From assembly GCF_030813915.1 (NCBI RefSeq), contig NZ_JAUSUJ010000016.1, positions 62,001 through 126,000 of the forward strand: 64,000 nucleotides of DNA, in the 5' to 3' direction. The position numbers and the translations under genes are program-made. Position 1 is the stretch's first letter. Every line of letters begins with the position of its first letter. The notes beneath the pieces are model-generated. The model was given only the letters and a program-made list of their open reading frames with translations, had not been told where the DNA came from and made no database searches. This DNA comes from Rhodoplanes tepidamans. Its GTDB lineage: Bacteria > Pseudomonadota > Alphaproteobacteria > Rhizobiales > Xanthobacteraceae. Below are positions 35,324 through 43,193 of this stretch, in pieces.

Positions 35324-36301
35324 CTACCAGCCCATCAGATCCTTGACGGTCTGCTCGTTGTCCTTGAGGAACTTGCGGTAGGCGTCGCCCTTGATCGAGC
35401 GCAGCTCGAGGAACAGGCTGTCGGCCTTGTCCTGGTGCTCCTTGGAGGTGACCACCTTGTCGAGCCACGCGACGAGCTTCGCCTCGACGTCCTTGGGCAG
35501 CCCGGCCGGGCCGGCGATGCCGCGCGACACCGAGGCCTCGATGTCGTAGCCCTGCTCCTTGAAGGTCGGGCTGGTCGGCAGGAAGCGCGACTTCGCCGGC
35601 GACATCACGCCGAGCACGCGGAGCTGATTGTCCTTCACCTCGGTGACGATCTCGCTCAGATTGCAGGCCAGCACCTGGACGTGATTGCCCAGCACCTGGG
35701 ACTTCGATTCGGGCGTCGCCTTGTTGTGGACGACCTTGAACTTCGCCCCCGTCATGCGCTCCAGCTGCATGATGGCGAGATGCTCGTCGCCGCCCACCCC
35801 GTGCGCCGTGATGCTGATGCTGCCGGGCTTCGCCTTGGCGGCCTCGACCAGATCCTTCACCGACTTGTACGGGCTGCCCGGAACGACGGTGACGACGACG
35901 TAGTCGATCACGTGGTTGATCAGCGGCGTGAAGCTCTCCAGCCGCTCCTTGCGGCCGAGCTTGGGATCCAGATAGCCCATGTAGAAGCTCGGCGCGTTGA
36001 GCAGGCCGAGCGTGTAGCCGTCGGGCTTGGCGGTCGCCAGCGTGCCCCAGCCGGTCCAGCCGCCGCCGCCGGTGATGTTCTGGACGATCACCGGCTGCTT
36101 GATCAGCGGATCGAGATCCTTGGCGAGCAGGCGGGCGCCGATGTCGGTGCCGCCGCCGGCCCCGTAGGGCACGATGAGCGTGAGGTTCTTGTCGGGAAAC
36201 TCGGCGCGCGCCTGATCGACGCCGGCCGACGACGCGAGAGCCAGGGCCGACAGGGCGGCCGCGGCGGCGACTGTGACGTGGAAGCGTTTCATGAAGGTCA
36301 T
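35324..36301 (-). CDS. tctC: TctC/Bug-family periplasmic binding protein
   Basis: A 325-residue protein; ATG 36301 has AGGGGGA at 8 bp spacing. Signal peptide of about 38 residues ending ARAE. Bug marks: FPDKNLTLIVPYGAGGGTDIGARLL, VQNITGGGGWTGW, PDGYTLGLL. It supplies ligand to the TctAB permease of the same operon. Ligand unknown; the loop GGGGWTGW is unusual compared with the commoner GAGG loop and may reflect a particular acid. Confidence 0.94.
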   Translation of the reverse strand: MTFMKRFHVTVAAAAALSALALASSAGVDQARAEFPDKNLTLIVPYGAGGGTDIGARLLAKDLDPLIKQPVIVQNITGGGGWTGWGTLATAKPDGYTLGLLNAPSFYMGYLDPKLGRKERLESFTPLINHVIDYVVVTVVPGSPYKSVKDLVEAAKAKPGSISITAHGVGGDEHLAIMQLERMTGAKFKVVHNKATPESKSQVLGNHVQVLACNLSEIVTEVKDNQLRVLGVMSPAKSRFLPTSPTFKEQGYDIEASVSRGIAGPAGLPKDVEAKLVAWLDKVVTSKEHQDKADSLFLELRSIKGDAYRKFLKDNEQTVKDLMGW

Positions 36302-36828
36302 GCGATCGTCCCCCTGTTGTCGGCACCGGGAGGGCTCCCGGGTCGGCCGAACGGGCGTGATGGACGTGATGCGGCGTTGGACCGGGCGGTCCGCCGGGAG
36401 CAGGCTCGAACAGCTGCGCTTCGCGAAACAATTCATCATATGCGTAATCGACGAGCATGCCAGCGCGACGGCGCGACGCCGCCCGGCCACGCCGAGGTCC
36501 GTGTGCAGTGCAGCGCCGTGGAAGATCCCCGTCCGCGCTCCAGTAGAGCGAAGACTCCGTCCATGAATATCGTGATGCGATGGCGCGAGGACGATCAGGT
36601 TGCCCGAAGACGATCCGCTCCGCCGAACGCTGCGTGATCTGACAGACAACGATCGGCGTCCGGACCGTAGTCACCACGGCCGGGCTACGCTCGCGCGACG
36701 CCGAGCGGTCGACCTCGAAACGGCGGGCGAGATCTGATCGCCGCGGACCCCCTCGGAGGCATGTCGGTCCCGCCGAGCTGATCTTCGGAAAGCGAAGCGC
36801 GAACGCCGCCGCACGGGCCGGAGCATCC
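36302..36828. other. upstream region of the tct operon, no gene seen
   Basis: About 530 bp without a convincing gene. It should hold the promoter of the leftward tctCBA operon. Part of it, around 36425-36460 (AAACAATTCATCATATGCGTAATCG), is less GC-rich and a possible promoter area. No operator palindrome was recognised and no regulator gene is adjacent. Confidence 0.5.
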
Positions 36829-36885
36829 CGGACATCGATCAGGACATCGATCAGGACATGGATCGGGACATCGATCGGGACATGG
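36829..36885. repeat. 12-bp tandem repeat
   Basis: Nearly five copies of RGGACATSGATC in direct tandem (CGGACATCGATC, AGGACATCGATC, AGGACATGGATC, GGGACATCGATC, GGGACATGG). It lies 15 bp after the stop of the glycosyltransferase gene ending at 36900, outside any gene. It could vary in copy number by slippage. Confidence 0.85.
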
Positions 36886-36899
36886 CGCCGGCGCGCGTT

Positions 36900-38720
36900 C
36901 TAGGCCGGTCGTATCAGCCCGGCGCGGGCGGCGTCGACGCGGGCGGCGAACGACTCGTCGGCGGAGCGGTCGCCCGCCGTTTCGGTCCAGACGGGAGCGC
37001 CGCGCCAGCGGACCTCGATCGCGTCGCCGGCACCGGCGGCGAGCACCACGACGAAGGCGAAGCCGCGTCGCGCCGCGATCTCGTGCACGACCGGGCCGAC
37101 GAGACGCGGCGTCCGCGAGCGGCCCTGCCGCACCGCGATGCCGCGCCGGAGGCGCGCTGCCAGCGCAGCCAGCCGCTGGACGAGACCGGCGAGTCCGCCG
37201 GACGGCGACGCGGCCCAGGCGGTCAGCTGCGCCGGGCTGCCGGCGCGGCCCGCGAGCATGGTCCGCTGCAGCGTGCGGCGGCGTCCGCGCGTCGCCGCGA
37301 CGAGCAGCTCGACGACCGGAACGCCGCGCGCCGCGAGATGGGCGAGATGCGCCTCGGCGAGGGCCGCGGCGTCCGCGTCGAGCGCGGCCGGCCTGACATA
37401 GAGGGCCGGACGGGGCGCGACGCCGGGCCGCCGCGCGGCGACGATCCAGTCCGCCAGCCCGTGCCAGCACAGCGGCGCGCCCGCGGCACGGTCCGGCGCC
37501 TCCGCACGATCCGCGGCCGCGCCGGCCCGATCCAGCAGCGCCGCGGCATGCGCCGGCCACGCGGCCCAGTCGTCCAGAAACGCAACGCAGCGGCGCCCGG
37601 CCTCTTCGTCCTCGGCCGCCATGCCGGCGGAGGCGAGGAGCGGCCGGCCGGCATGCGACGCCTCGACCAGCACCCGGCTGATCCGCCGGGCATAGAGCCG
37701 CGCGTCGTAGGGCAGCACGACGACGTCGGCGAGGCCGAGCAGCGCGTAATAGGCGGCGTCCGAGATCTCGCCGCGGATCACCGTGACGCGGGGATGCCGG
37801 CCGAGCGCCTCGACGGCGGGCAGCCGCCGGTCCGGCGCGGTCGGCACCTGCACGACGAGGTGGAAGGCCGGAGCGCCCGGCGTCGCGGCCTGCGCCTCCA
37901 TCGCGGCGACCAGGAGGGGCAGCCGGTCGCTGCCCTTGTCCGGCCGCATCTGCCCGGGGCACCAGGCGATGCGCCGGCCGTCGGCCTTCAGGCGCAGCAG
38001 GTGGTCGACCACGTCCGCGGCCGGCTCCGGCCGCGCGAGACGCGGCGGCTGCGCCGCGGCGGCGCGCAGGACCGCGATCTCGACCTCGTCGGCGAGGTCG
38101 CCGGCCGCCTCGACCGGCACGCCGAGCAGGTCGGCCAGGTGCCGGGCGAGCGGCGCGTTGGTGGCGAAGCAGCGCAGCCCGTCGCCCCAGCCGGAGCCGG
38201 CGAGGCGCTCGCGCAGCACCTCGAGCCGCAGCGGCCGGTACCAGTCGGTGTAGAGGTCGGGCTCCTCGTGGAACAGCAGCGCGGCGGGCGGCAGCGCGCC
38301 GTCGATCAGCACCGAAAGCGACAGGAGCTCGGACAGGATCGCCGGCGTCGCGGTCGGCACCACCAGGCGGACGTCGCCGCCGCCGCGGCGCGCGCGGACG
38401 ATCGCGTCCCGCACGATCGCCGCGAACGGCGACAGCGTGCTCTGCGTCCGCTCGCTGCGCCACCGCCTCAGCCGCCAGCGCAGGCCCTTGGCGTCGCGGT
38501 CCTCGCGCTCGTAGTAGGAGCGCGGAAACACCGGCTCGACCGGGGCCCCCGCGATCCGGGCCGGGCCGTCGTAGATCGCATGGGCGAGGATCCGCACCGG
38601 CCAGCCCGCGGCCGCGAACCGCTTGGTCAGCGCGTGCGTGTAGCGCCACGGGTGGCCGAACCGGCCTTCGAGGTGGGGCTCGACGATCAGGACCGTGCGA
38701 CCCGCGGCGCCACCGCTCAT
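36900..38720 (-). CDS. large GT4-like glycosyltransferase with C-terminal extension
   Basis: A 606-residue protein. It opens RTVLIVEPHLEGRFGHPWRYTHALTKRFAAAGW, a GT-B N-terminal domain; RIAWCPGQMRPDKGSDRLP and ALLGLADVVVLPYDARLYARRISRVLVEASHAGRPLL form the C-terminal GT4 lobe near residues 250-370. The last 230 residues (rich in Ala/Arg, ending VDAARAGLIRPA) are an extension not matched to a family. ATG 38720 overlaps the stop of the upstream dehydrogenase in an ATGA junction, so the two are translated together. Glycan partner unknown; the main glycan region is 15 kb away. Confidence 0.75.
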   Translation of the reverse strand: MSGGAAGRTVLIVEPHLEGRFGHPWRYTHALTKRFAAAGWPVRILAHAIYDGPARIAGAPVEPVFPRSYYEREDRDAKGLRWRLRRWRSERTQSTLSPFAAIVRDAIVRARRGGGDVRLVVPTATPAILSELLSLSVLIDGALPPAALLFHEEPDLYTDWYRPLRLEVLRERLAGSGWGDGLRCFATNAPLARHLADLLGVPVEAAGDLADEVEIAVLRAAAAQPPRLARPEPAADVVDHLLRLKADGRRIAWCPGQMRPDKGSDRLPLLVAAMEAQAATPGAPAFHLVVQVPTAPDRRLPAVEALGRHPRVTVIRGEISDAAYYALLGLADVVVLPYDARLYARRISRVLVEASHAGRPLLASAGMAAEDEEAGRRCVAFLDDWAAWPAHAAALLDRAGAAADRAEAPDRAAGAPLCWHGLADWIVAARRPGVAPRPALYVRPAALDADAAALAEAHLAHLAARGVPVVELLVAATRGRRRTLQRTMLAGRAGSPAQLTAWAASPSGGLAGLVQRLAALAARLRRGIAVRQGRSRTPRLVGPVVHEIAARRGFAFVVVLAAGAGDAIEVRWRGAPVWTETAGDRSADESFAARVDAARAGLIRPA

Positions 38721-39895
38721 CCGCCGGTCCCGGGATCGTCCGCCCGCCGCACCACGCCGCCGCCGGCCGCCTTCAGCGCGTCGATCGAGTCGAGGCCCAT
38801 CAGGGCGAGGGTGACGGACAGCTCGGTCCGCAGGATGTCGATCGCCCGCGTGACGCCGGCCTCGCCGCCGGCGGCGAGCGCGAATGCATAGGCGCGGCCG
38901 AGCAGCACGCCGGAGGCGCCGAGCGCCAGCGCCTTGACGATATCGGCGCCGCGCCGGATGCCGCCGTCGAGCAGCACCTCGAAGGTCTCGCCGACCGCCT
39001 CGACGATGCGGGGCAGCACCGAGATCGTGGAGGCGACCCCGTCGAGCTGGCGGCCGCCGTGGTTGGAGATCACGATCGCGTCGGCGCCGGCGTCGCGGGC
39101 CCGCAGCGCGTCGTCCGTCGACAGCACGCCCTTGATCACCAGCCGGCCCGGCCAGCGCGTCCGCAGCCAGTCGACCTCGGCCCAGCTGAGCGTGCGGTCC
39201 ATGCGGCGCGACAGGTTGACGGCCTGCTCCAGCGCGCCCTGCCCGAACTCGGGATGCCGTTCGAGCGCCTCGACGGCCGGCATGCCGTGCCGCAGGAGAT
39301 CGATCAGCCACGCCGGGCGCGACAGCATGCTGGCCAGCATGGCCGGCGTCGGCCGCCGCGCCGAGCGGAAGGCGTTGCGCACGTCGCGCTCGCGGATCGC
39401 CGTGACGGTGCAGTCGACCGTGAGATGAAGGGTCGAGACCCCGGCCGCCGTCGCCGCCGCGAGCAGCTCCTGGTTCAGGCCCTCGTCGTCCAGCATGTAG
39501 AGCTGGAACTGGAGGTCGCCGGGCGCGGCGCCCGCGCCGTCACGGGCCAGCGTCTCGATCGAGGCGATCGAGAAGGTCGACAGGCAGAACGGAATCGCCG
39601 CCGCCCGCGCGGCGCGCGCCGCCAGCAGCTCGCCGCGGCCGCGGTAGAGGCCGAGGAAGCCGACCGGCCCCAGCATGAAGGGCAGCGCGTGGCGCCGGCC
39701 CAGATAGGTCGTCGCGAGGTCCGGCACGCGGCCGCTCGCCAGCACGCGCTGCTCGATCACCCAGGCGTCGAAGCCGCGCCGGTTGGCCCGCAGCGTCGTT
39801 TCCGAGAAGCTGCCGCCGTCGATGTAGTCGAAGAAGATCTTCGGCAGCCGCCGTCTCGCGGCCTCGCGCATGTCGTCGATGTTGACGATGGTCAT
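38717..39895 (-). CDS. FMN-dependent alpha-hydroxy acid dehydrogenase/oxidase
   Basis: A 392-residue TIM-barrel flavoprotein of the lactate dehydrogenase (LldD)/glycolate oxidase family. N-terminal FFDYIDGGSFSETTLRAN near 21-38 contains the conserved tyrosine (Y24) that contacts substrate; the core has Lys255 (VIKGV) and the active-site ISNHGGRQLDG at 277-286 with catalytic His279 and Arg282; VLLDGGIRRGADIVKALALGA binds FMN phosphate. It oxidises an L-2-hydroxy acid (lactate, glycolate, mandelate type). ATG 39895 gives the usual N-terminus. Coupled by ATGA overlap to the downstream glycosyltransferase, an odd pairing. Confidence 0.92.
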   Translation of the reverse strand: MTIVNIDDMREAARRRLPKIFFDYIDGGSFSETTLRANRRGFDAWVIEQRVLASGRVPDLATTYLGRRHALPFMLGPVGFLGLYRGRGELLAARAARAAAIPFCLSTFSIASIETLARDGAGAAPGDLQFQLYMLDDEGLNQELLAAATAAGVSTLHLTVDCTVTAIRERDVRNAFRSARRPTPAMLASMLSRPAWLIDLLRHGMPAVEALERHPEFGQGALEQAVNLSRRMDRTLSWAEVDWLRTRWPGRLVIKGVLSTDDALRARDAGADAIVISNHGGRQLDGVASTISVLPRIVEAVGETFEVLLDGGIRRGADIVKALALGASGVLLGRAYAFALAAGGEAGVTRAIDILRTELSVTLALMGLDSIDALKAAGGGVVRRADDPGTGG

Positions 39896-39943
39896 TGCAG
39901 TTCGTCCAGCCCGCGCGGGCTCGCAGCCGTTGTCGCCCGCCCT

Positions 39944-40035
39944 CGTCATGGCCGGGCTCGTCCCGGCCATCCACGTCTTCCCTCGTCTGCGACGCCGCAA
40001 GATCGTGGATGCCCGCGACAAGCGCGGGCATGACG
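39944..40035. repeat. intergenic palindromic repeat (CGTCATGGCCGGG-type)
   Basis: Left hairpin GGCCGGGCTCGTCCCGGCC with CGTCATG before and ATCCACG after; right side CGTGGATGCCCGCGACAAGCGCGGGCATGACG cannot be given in full but mirrors it (CGTGGAT, GCCCGCG/CGCGGGC, TGACG). It separates the ABC transporter ATPase gene from the hydroxyacid dehydrogenase and probably ends or thins the transcript there. Confidence 0.75.
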
Positions 40036-40046
40036 AACTGAGAGCC

Positions 40047-40832
40047 CTAATGCTCCGTCGCGGCCAGCACGGCCTCGGCGCGGATCTCCTCGGTGAGGCG
40101 GGCCTTCAGCTCGGAGAACGCCGCCGTGGTCTTCATGTGATAGTCGCGCGGATGCGGCAGGTCCACGGCGATCTCGGTCTTGATCCGGCCCGGCCGCGCC
40201 GTCATCACCACGACGCGCGAGGCCAGGAAGATCGCCTCCTCGATGTCGTGGGTGACGAACATCACGGTCTTCTTCTCGCGCTCCCAGATGGCGAGCAGCA
40301 TCTCCTGCATCAGGCCGCGGGTCTGGGTGTCGAGGGCGCCGAACGGCTCGTCGAGCAGCAGAATCTCGGGATCGTTGGCGAGCGCGCGCGCGATCGCGGT
40401 GCGCTGCTGCATGCCGCCCGACAGCTGCTTCGGCCAGTGGTGCTCGAAGCCCTTCAGCCCGACCTTCTGGACGTAGTCGGCGACGATCTCGGCCCGCTCC
40501 TTCTCCGGCATGCCGCGCTCGGCGAGCCCGAAGGCGATGTTCTCGGCGACGGTGAGCCACGGGAACAGCGTGTAGGACTGGAACACCATGCCGCGGTCGG
40601 CGCCCGGGCCCTTCACCTCGCGGCCGTCCAGCATCACCCGTCCGGTGGTCGGCCGGTCGAGGCCGGCGACGATGCGCAGCAGCGTCGACTTCCCGCAGCC
40701 GGACGGGCCGAGCACCGTGATGAAGTCGTTCTTCTCCACCGCGATGGTGGTCGGCTCGAGGGCGCGGGTCGGGCCGGCGCCGCGGCGGCCCGGGAACTGG
40801 CGCGAGACGCCGTCGACGAGGAGCTGGGTCAT
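40047..40832 (-). CDS. ABC transporter ATPase, NitT/TauT type
   Basis: A 261-residue ATPase of the SsuB/TauB group. Walker A GPSGCGKST at 42-50, Q-loop MVFQSYTLFPWLTV, signature LSGGM at 137-141, Walker B ILLLDE at 157-162, switch VTHDIEEA. The Q-loop SYTLFPWLTVAENIAFG and the C-terminal PHPRDYHMKTT are typical of nitrate/taurine/aliphatic sulfonate transporters. The start overlaps the permease stop (ATGA). Third gene of the binding protein-permease-ATPase set under the HutC-type operator. Confidence 0.94.
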   Translation of the reverse strand: MTQLLVDGVSRQFPGRRGAGPTRALEPTTIAVEKNDFITVLGPSGCGKSTLLRIVAGLDRPTTGRVMLDGREVKGPGADRGMVFQSYTLFPWLTVAENIAFGLAERGMPEKERAEIVADYVQKVGLKGFEHHWPKQLSGGMQQRTAIARALANDPEILLLDEPFGALDTQTRGLMQEMLLAIWEREKKTVMFVTHDIEEAIFLASRVVVMTARPGRIKTEIAVDLPHPRDYHMKTTAAFSELKARLTEEIRAEAVLAATEH

Positions 40833-41602
40833 GCGAACTTCCACGGAAAGAGGCGGTGGTTCGCGGCCTTGAACAGGAAGTCGGAGACCAGCCCGATGAC
40901 ACCGATGACGATGATGCCGAAGATGATCTGGCCGGTCGCCAGCAGCGCCTGGCTGTCGACGATCATGTGGCCGATGCCGGACGAGGCGCCGATCAGCTCG
41001 GCGACGATCACGTAGGTCCAGGCCCAGCCGAGCACGAGACGCAGGATCTCGGCGATCTCCGGGGCGTTGGCCGGCAGCATCACCCGGGCGACGATGCCGC
41101 GGTCGCCGGCCCCGAGCGTGTAGGCGGCCTCGACCAGGTCGCGCCGCGTCGCGCCGATCGACACCGCGACCATCAGGACGATCTGGAACACCGAGCCGAT
41201 GAAGATGACGAGCAGCTTCTGCACCTCGCCGGTGCCGGCCCACAGGATCAGCAGCGGGATGAAGGCGGAGGCCGGCAGGTAGCGCGCGAAGGAGACGAAG
41301 GGCTCGAAGAACGCCTCGATCGGCTTGTAGGCGCCCATGGCGATGCCGAGCGGCACCGCGACCAGGGCGGCGAGCACGAAGCCGCCGACCACGCGCCAGA
41401 TCGTCATGCCGATGTCGTGCAGGAAGTCGTAGCGGACGAACAGCTCCCAGCCGTCGTGCAGCATGGTGAGCGGATCGGCCAGGAAGGTCTTCGAGACGAA
41501 GCCGCCGAAGGTGGCGAACGACCACCCGGCGAACAGGAGCACGAAGAACAGGATGCCGAGGACGATCTTGGCGGTGTTCCCGACCGGCTCGAGCGGTTTC
41601 AT
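40829..41602 (-). CDS. ABC transporter permease, NitT/TauT type
   Basis: A 257-residue membrane protein of the SsuC/TauC group with about six segments. The conserved coupling motif EAAYTLGAGDRGIVARVMLPANAPEI (EAA loop) is near residues 157-183. ATG 41602 begins MKPLEPV, giving normal length; an upstream frame to 41704 is not needed. Followed by an ATGA overlap with the ATPase gene. Confidence 0.94.
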   Translation of the reverse strand: MKPLEPVGNTAKIVLGILFFVLLFAGWSFATFGGFVSKTFLADPLTMLHDGWELFVRYDFLHDIGMTIWRVVGGFVLAALVAVPLGIAMGAYKPIEAFFEPFVSFARYLPASAFIPLLILWAGTGEVQKLLVIFIGSVFQIVLMVAVSIGATRRDLVEAAYTLGAGDRGIVARVMLPANAPEIAEILRLVLGWAWTYVIVAELIGASSGIGHMIVDSQALLATGQIIFGIIVIGVIGLVSDFLFKAANHRLFPWKFA

Positions 41603-41795
41603 GGGCGCGTCTCGTTGGAATCGGACCGGGTCGAAGAAAAGGAGATCGCGGGGGCCCGGGTAAAAAACCCGCACCACGCGCGGAGTCAACGGCCCGAAAC
41701 GCAACCCGGACGGTCGCTCGCGGCCGAGGCGACGCTCGCGATGCTCGCCAGGGCGGCGCGATTCCGAGCGGCGACGATTCGGCCCGGGGAGCCGT

Positions 41796-41866
41796 TCGTC
41801 CCCGCGAAGGCGGGGACCCGGGGCGACACGGCAAGAGGCCCTGGATCCCCGCTTGCGCGGGGATGA
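41796..41866. repeat. intergenic palindromic repeat (GTCCCCGCGAAGGCGGGGAC-type)
   Basis: Left hairpin GTCCCCGC/GCGGGGAC, right hairpin ATCCCCGC/GCGGGGAT, with CCGGG and CCTGG between. It lies in the 300-bp gap between the binding-protein gene and the permease gene of one transporter, where it probably reduces read-through or stabilises the binding-protein message. Confidence 0.75.
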
Positions 41867-41902
41867 GCGGAGTTCAGGCGAATCCGGAGACGGGCCCCAG
41901 GC

Positions 41903-42853
41903 TCACTTCACGAAGCGGTCGTCGACGATCGCCTTGATGTCGGGCTTCTGCTTGATGATGCCGGCCTCGAGCAGGATGGCGGCGGCCTCGTCGGAGAACC
42001 TGAAGATCTCGTCGGAGAGGAACTTCTGGTTCGCCGCCTTGTCCTGCCAGCGGATGTAGGCGGCCGACTTGCCGAACGCCTCGCCCGACTGCTTCACGTC
42101 GGCGCCCATGATCTCGAAGGACTTGTCCTTGTCCTTCTCGATCATCTCCAGCGCCTGGAAGTAGCTGTCGGCGAGCGCCTTGGCGGCCTTCGGGTTCTCC
42201 TCCAGGAACTTCGGGGTGCAGCCGAAGGTGTCGAGGATCATGGGATAGTCGAGCGTCGTCGCGATGATCTTGCCGGCCTCCGGCTTCTCGCGCACGGCGG
42301 AGAGATACGGCTCGTAGGTCACGGCGGCGTCGTTCTGGCCGGCCAGGAAGGCCTGCGCGGCCGGGCCCGGCTCCATGTTGACGATCTTCACGTCCTTGAG
42401 CGTCAGGCCGTTCTTCTTGAGGAACCAGGCGAGCGTGAAATAGGGCGCGGTGCCGGGCGCCGAGGCCGCCACGGTCTTGCCCTTCAGGTCGGCGATCGCC
42501 TTGACGTCGTTGCGCACCACCAGGCCGTCGGCGCCGTAGGACTTGTCGAGCTGGAAGATCTGCTTGGTGGCGATGCCGGCGGCGTTCCACACGATCCAGG
42601 TCTCGACCGTCGTCGCCGCGCACTGGATGTCGCCCGCCGCGATGGCGAGATGCCGGTCCTTCTGCGGGATCTTCTTGATGGTGACGTCGAGGCCGTTCTT
42701 CTCGAAGATGCCGGCCTTGGCCGCCAGCGTCAGCGGCGCGAAGCCGGTCCAGCCCGAGATGCCGATGCCGACCTTGGTGGCCTGCGCCTCCGCCGCCGTC
42801 GCGACGCCGAACGCCGCGACGCAAGCGATCGCGGATAGCTTGAAAAACCGCAT
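41903..42853 (-). CDS. ABC transporter substrate-binding protein, NMT1/TauA-like, HutC-controlled
   Basis: A 316-residue protein. Signal peptide ending AEAQ at about residue 24. The pattern KVGIGISGWTGFAPLTLAAKAGIFEKNGLDVTI at the N-terminus, VETWIVWNAAG and PYFTLAWFLKKNGLT mark the NitT/TauT binding-protein family. It is the first gene of a set with a permease and an ATPase. A 15-bp HutC-type operator lies 58 bp before its start, and hutH diverges from it, so histidine, urocanate or an imidazole derivative is a likely ligand; this is inference. Confidence 0.9.
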   Translation of the reverse strand: MRFFKLSAIACVAAFGVATAAEAQATKVGIGISGWTGFAPLTLAAKAGIFEKNGLDVTIKKIPQKDRHLAIAAGDIQCAATTVETWIVWNAAGIATKQIFQLDKSYGADGLVVRNDVKAIADLKGKTVAASAPGTAPYFTLAWFLKKNGLTLKDVKIVNMEPGPAAQAFLAGQNDAAVTYEPYLSAVREKPEAGKIIATTLDYPMILDTFGCTPKFLEENPKAAKALADSYFQALEMIEKDKDKSFEIMGADVKQSGEAFGKSAAYIRWQDKAANQKFLSDEIFRFSDEAAAILLEAGIIKQKPDIKAIVDDRFVK

Positions 42854-42910
42854 GGGATCTCCCCGCGTTGAAAATTCCGGCGGATTTGAACAGAAGGGCG
42901 TAAAGGTGTC

Positions 42911-42925
42911 AAATGTATAGACATA
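42911..42925 (-). promoter_or_regulatory. HutC-type operator (proximal to transporter)
   Basis: AAATGTATAGACATA. The core GTATAGAC fits the GntR/HutC subfamily half-site pattern GTnTAnAC. The identical 15 bp occur in reverse complement at 42999-43013. It lies 58 bp upstream of the binding-protein start codon, suitable for repression of that promoter. Confidence 0.75.
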
Positions 42926-42998
42926 ATTCAGAGTGGCGCGTTTCTAGGCATGACGCGACGCCCGGCATCAGCAGAGGCCGGCTTGTCCGGCGCGGCGA

Positions 42999-43013
42999 TA
43001 TGTCTATACATTT
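42999..43013 (+). promoter_or_regulatory. HutC-type operator (proximal to hutH)
   Basis: TATGTCTATACATTT, the exact reverse complement of the 42911-42925 site. It faces hutH, 180 bp before its start, with a palindromic repeat in between. Two identical sites in a divergent gap suggest one regulator silencing both directions, probably relieved by urocanate as known for HutC. Confidence 0.75.
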
Positions 43014-43065
43014 TATCGACGGCGTCAGACGGGCGGTGATTGGCCCGACGATGATCGAAGGGATG

Positions 43066-43168
43066 GTCATTCCGGGGCGGCGCGAAGCGCCGAACCCGGA
43101 ATCCAGCCCAGAGCACCGTGTCTGCCGCTGGATTCCGGGTTCGCGCCTGCGGCGCGCTCCGGAATGAC
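43066..43168. repeat. intergenic palindromic repeat (TCATTCCGG-type, second copy)
   Basis: GTCATTCCGGGGCGG with a GGCGC/GCGCC stem, CCCGGAATCCAG, a spacer, CTGGATTCCGGG, a second stem around GCGCC/GGCGC, and CCGGAATGAC. Each end is the mirror of the other. Related to the copy at 26817-26931. It lies in the hutH leader, between operator and start codon. Confidence 0.75.
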
Positions 43169-43193
43169 GGCGAGCTGATCTTCGGGAATACCC

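Noticed and set aside
36829-36885. Possible CRISPR array
   Set aside because: The units are directly adjacent 12-mers without spacers; it is a simple tandem repeat.
42913-43167. Short plus-strand frame of 84 codons in the hutH leader
   Set aside because: It starts inside the operator and runs through the palindromic repeat; no ribosome-binding site and no family likeness.
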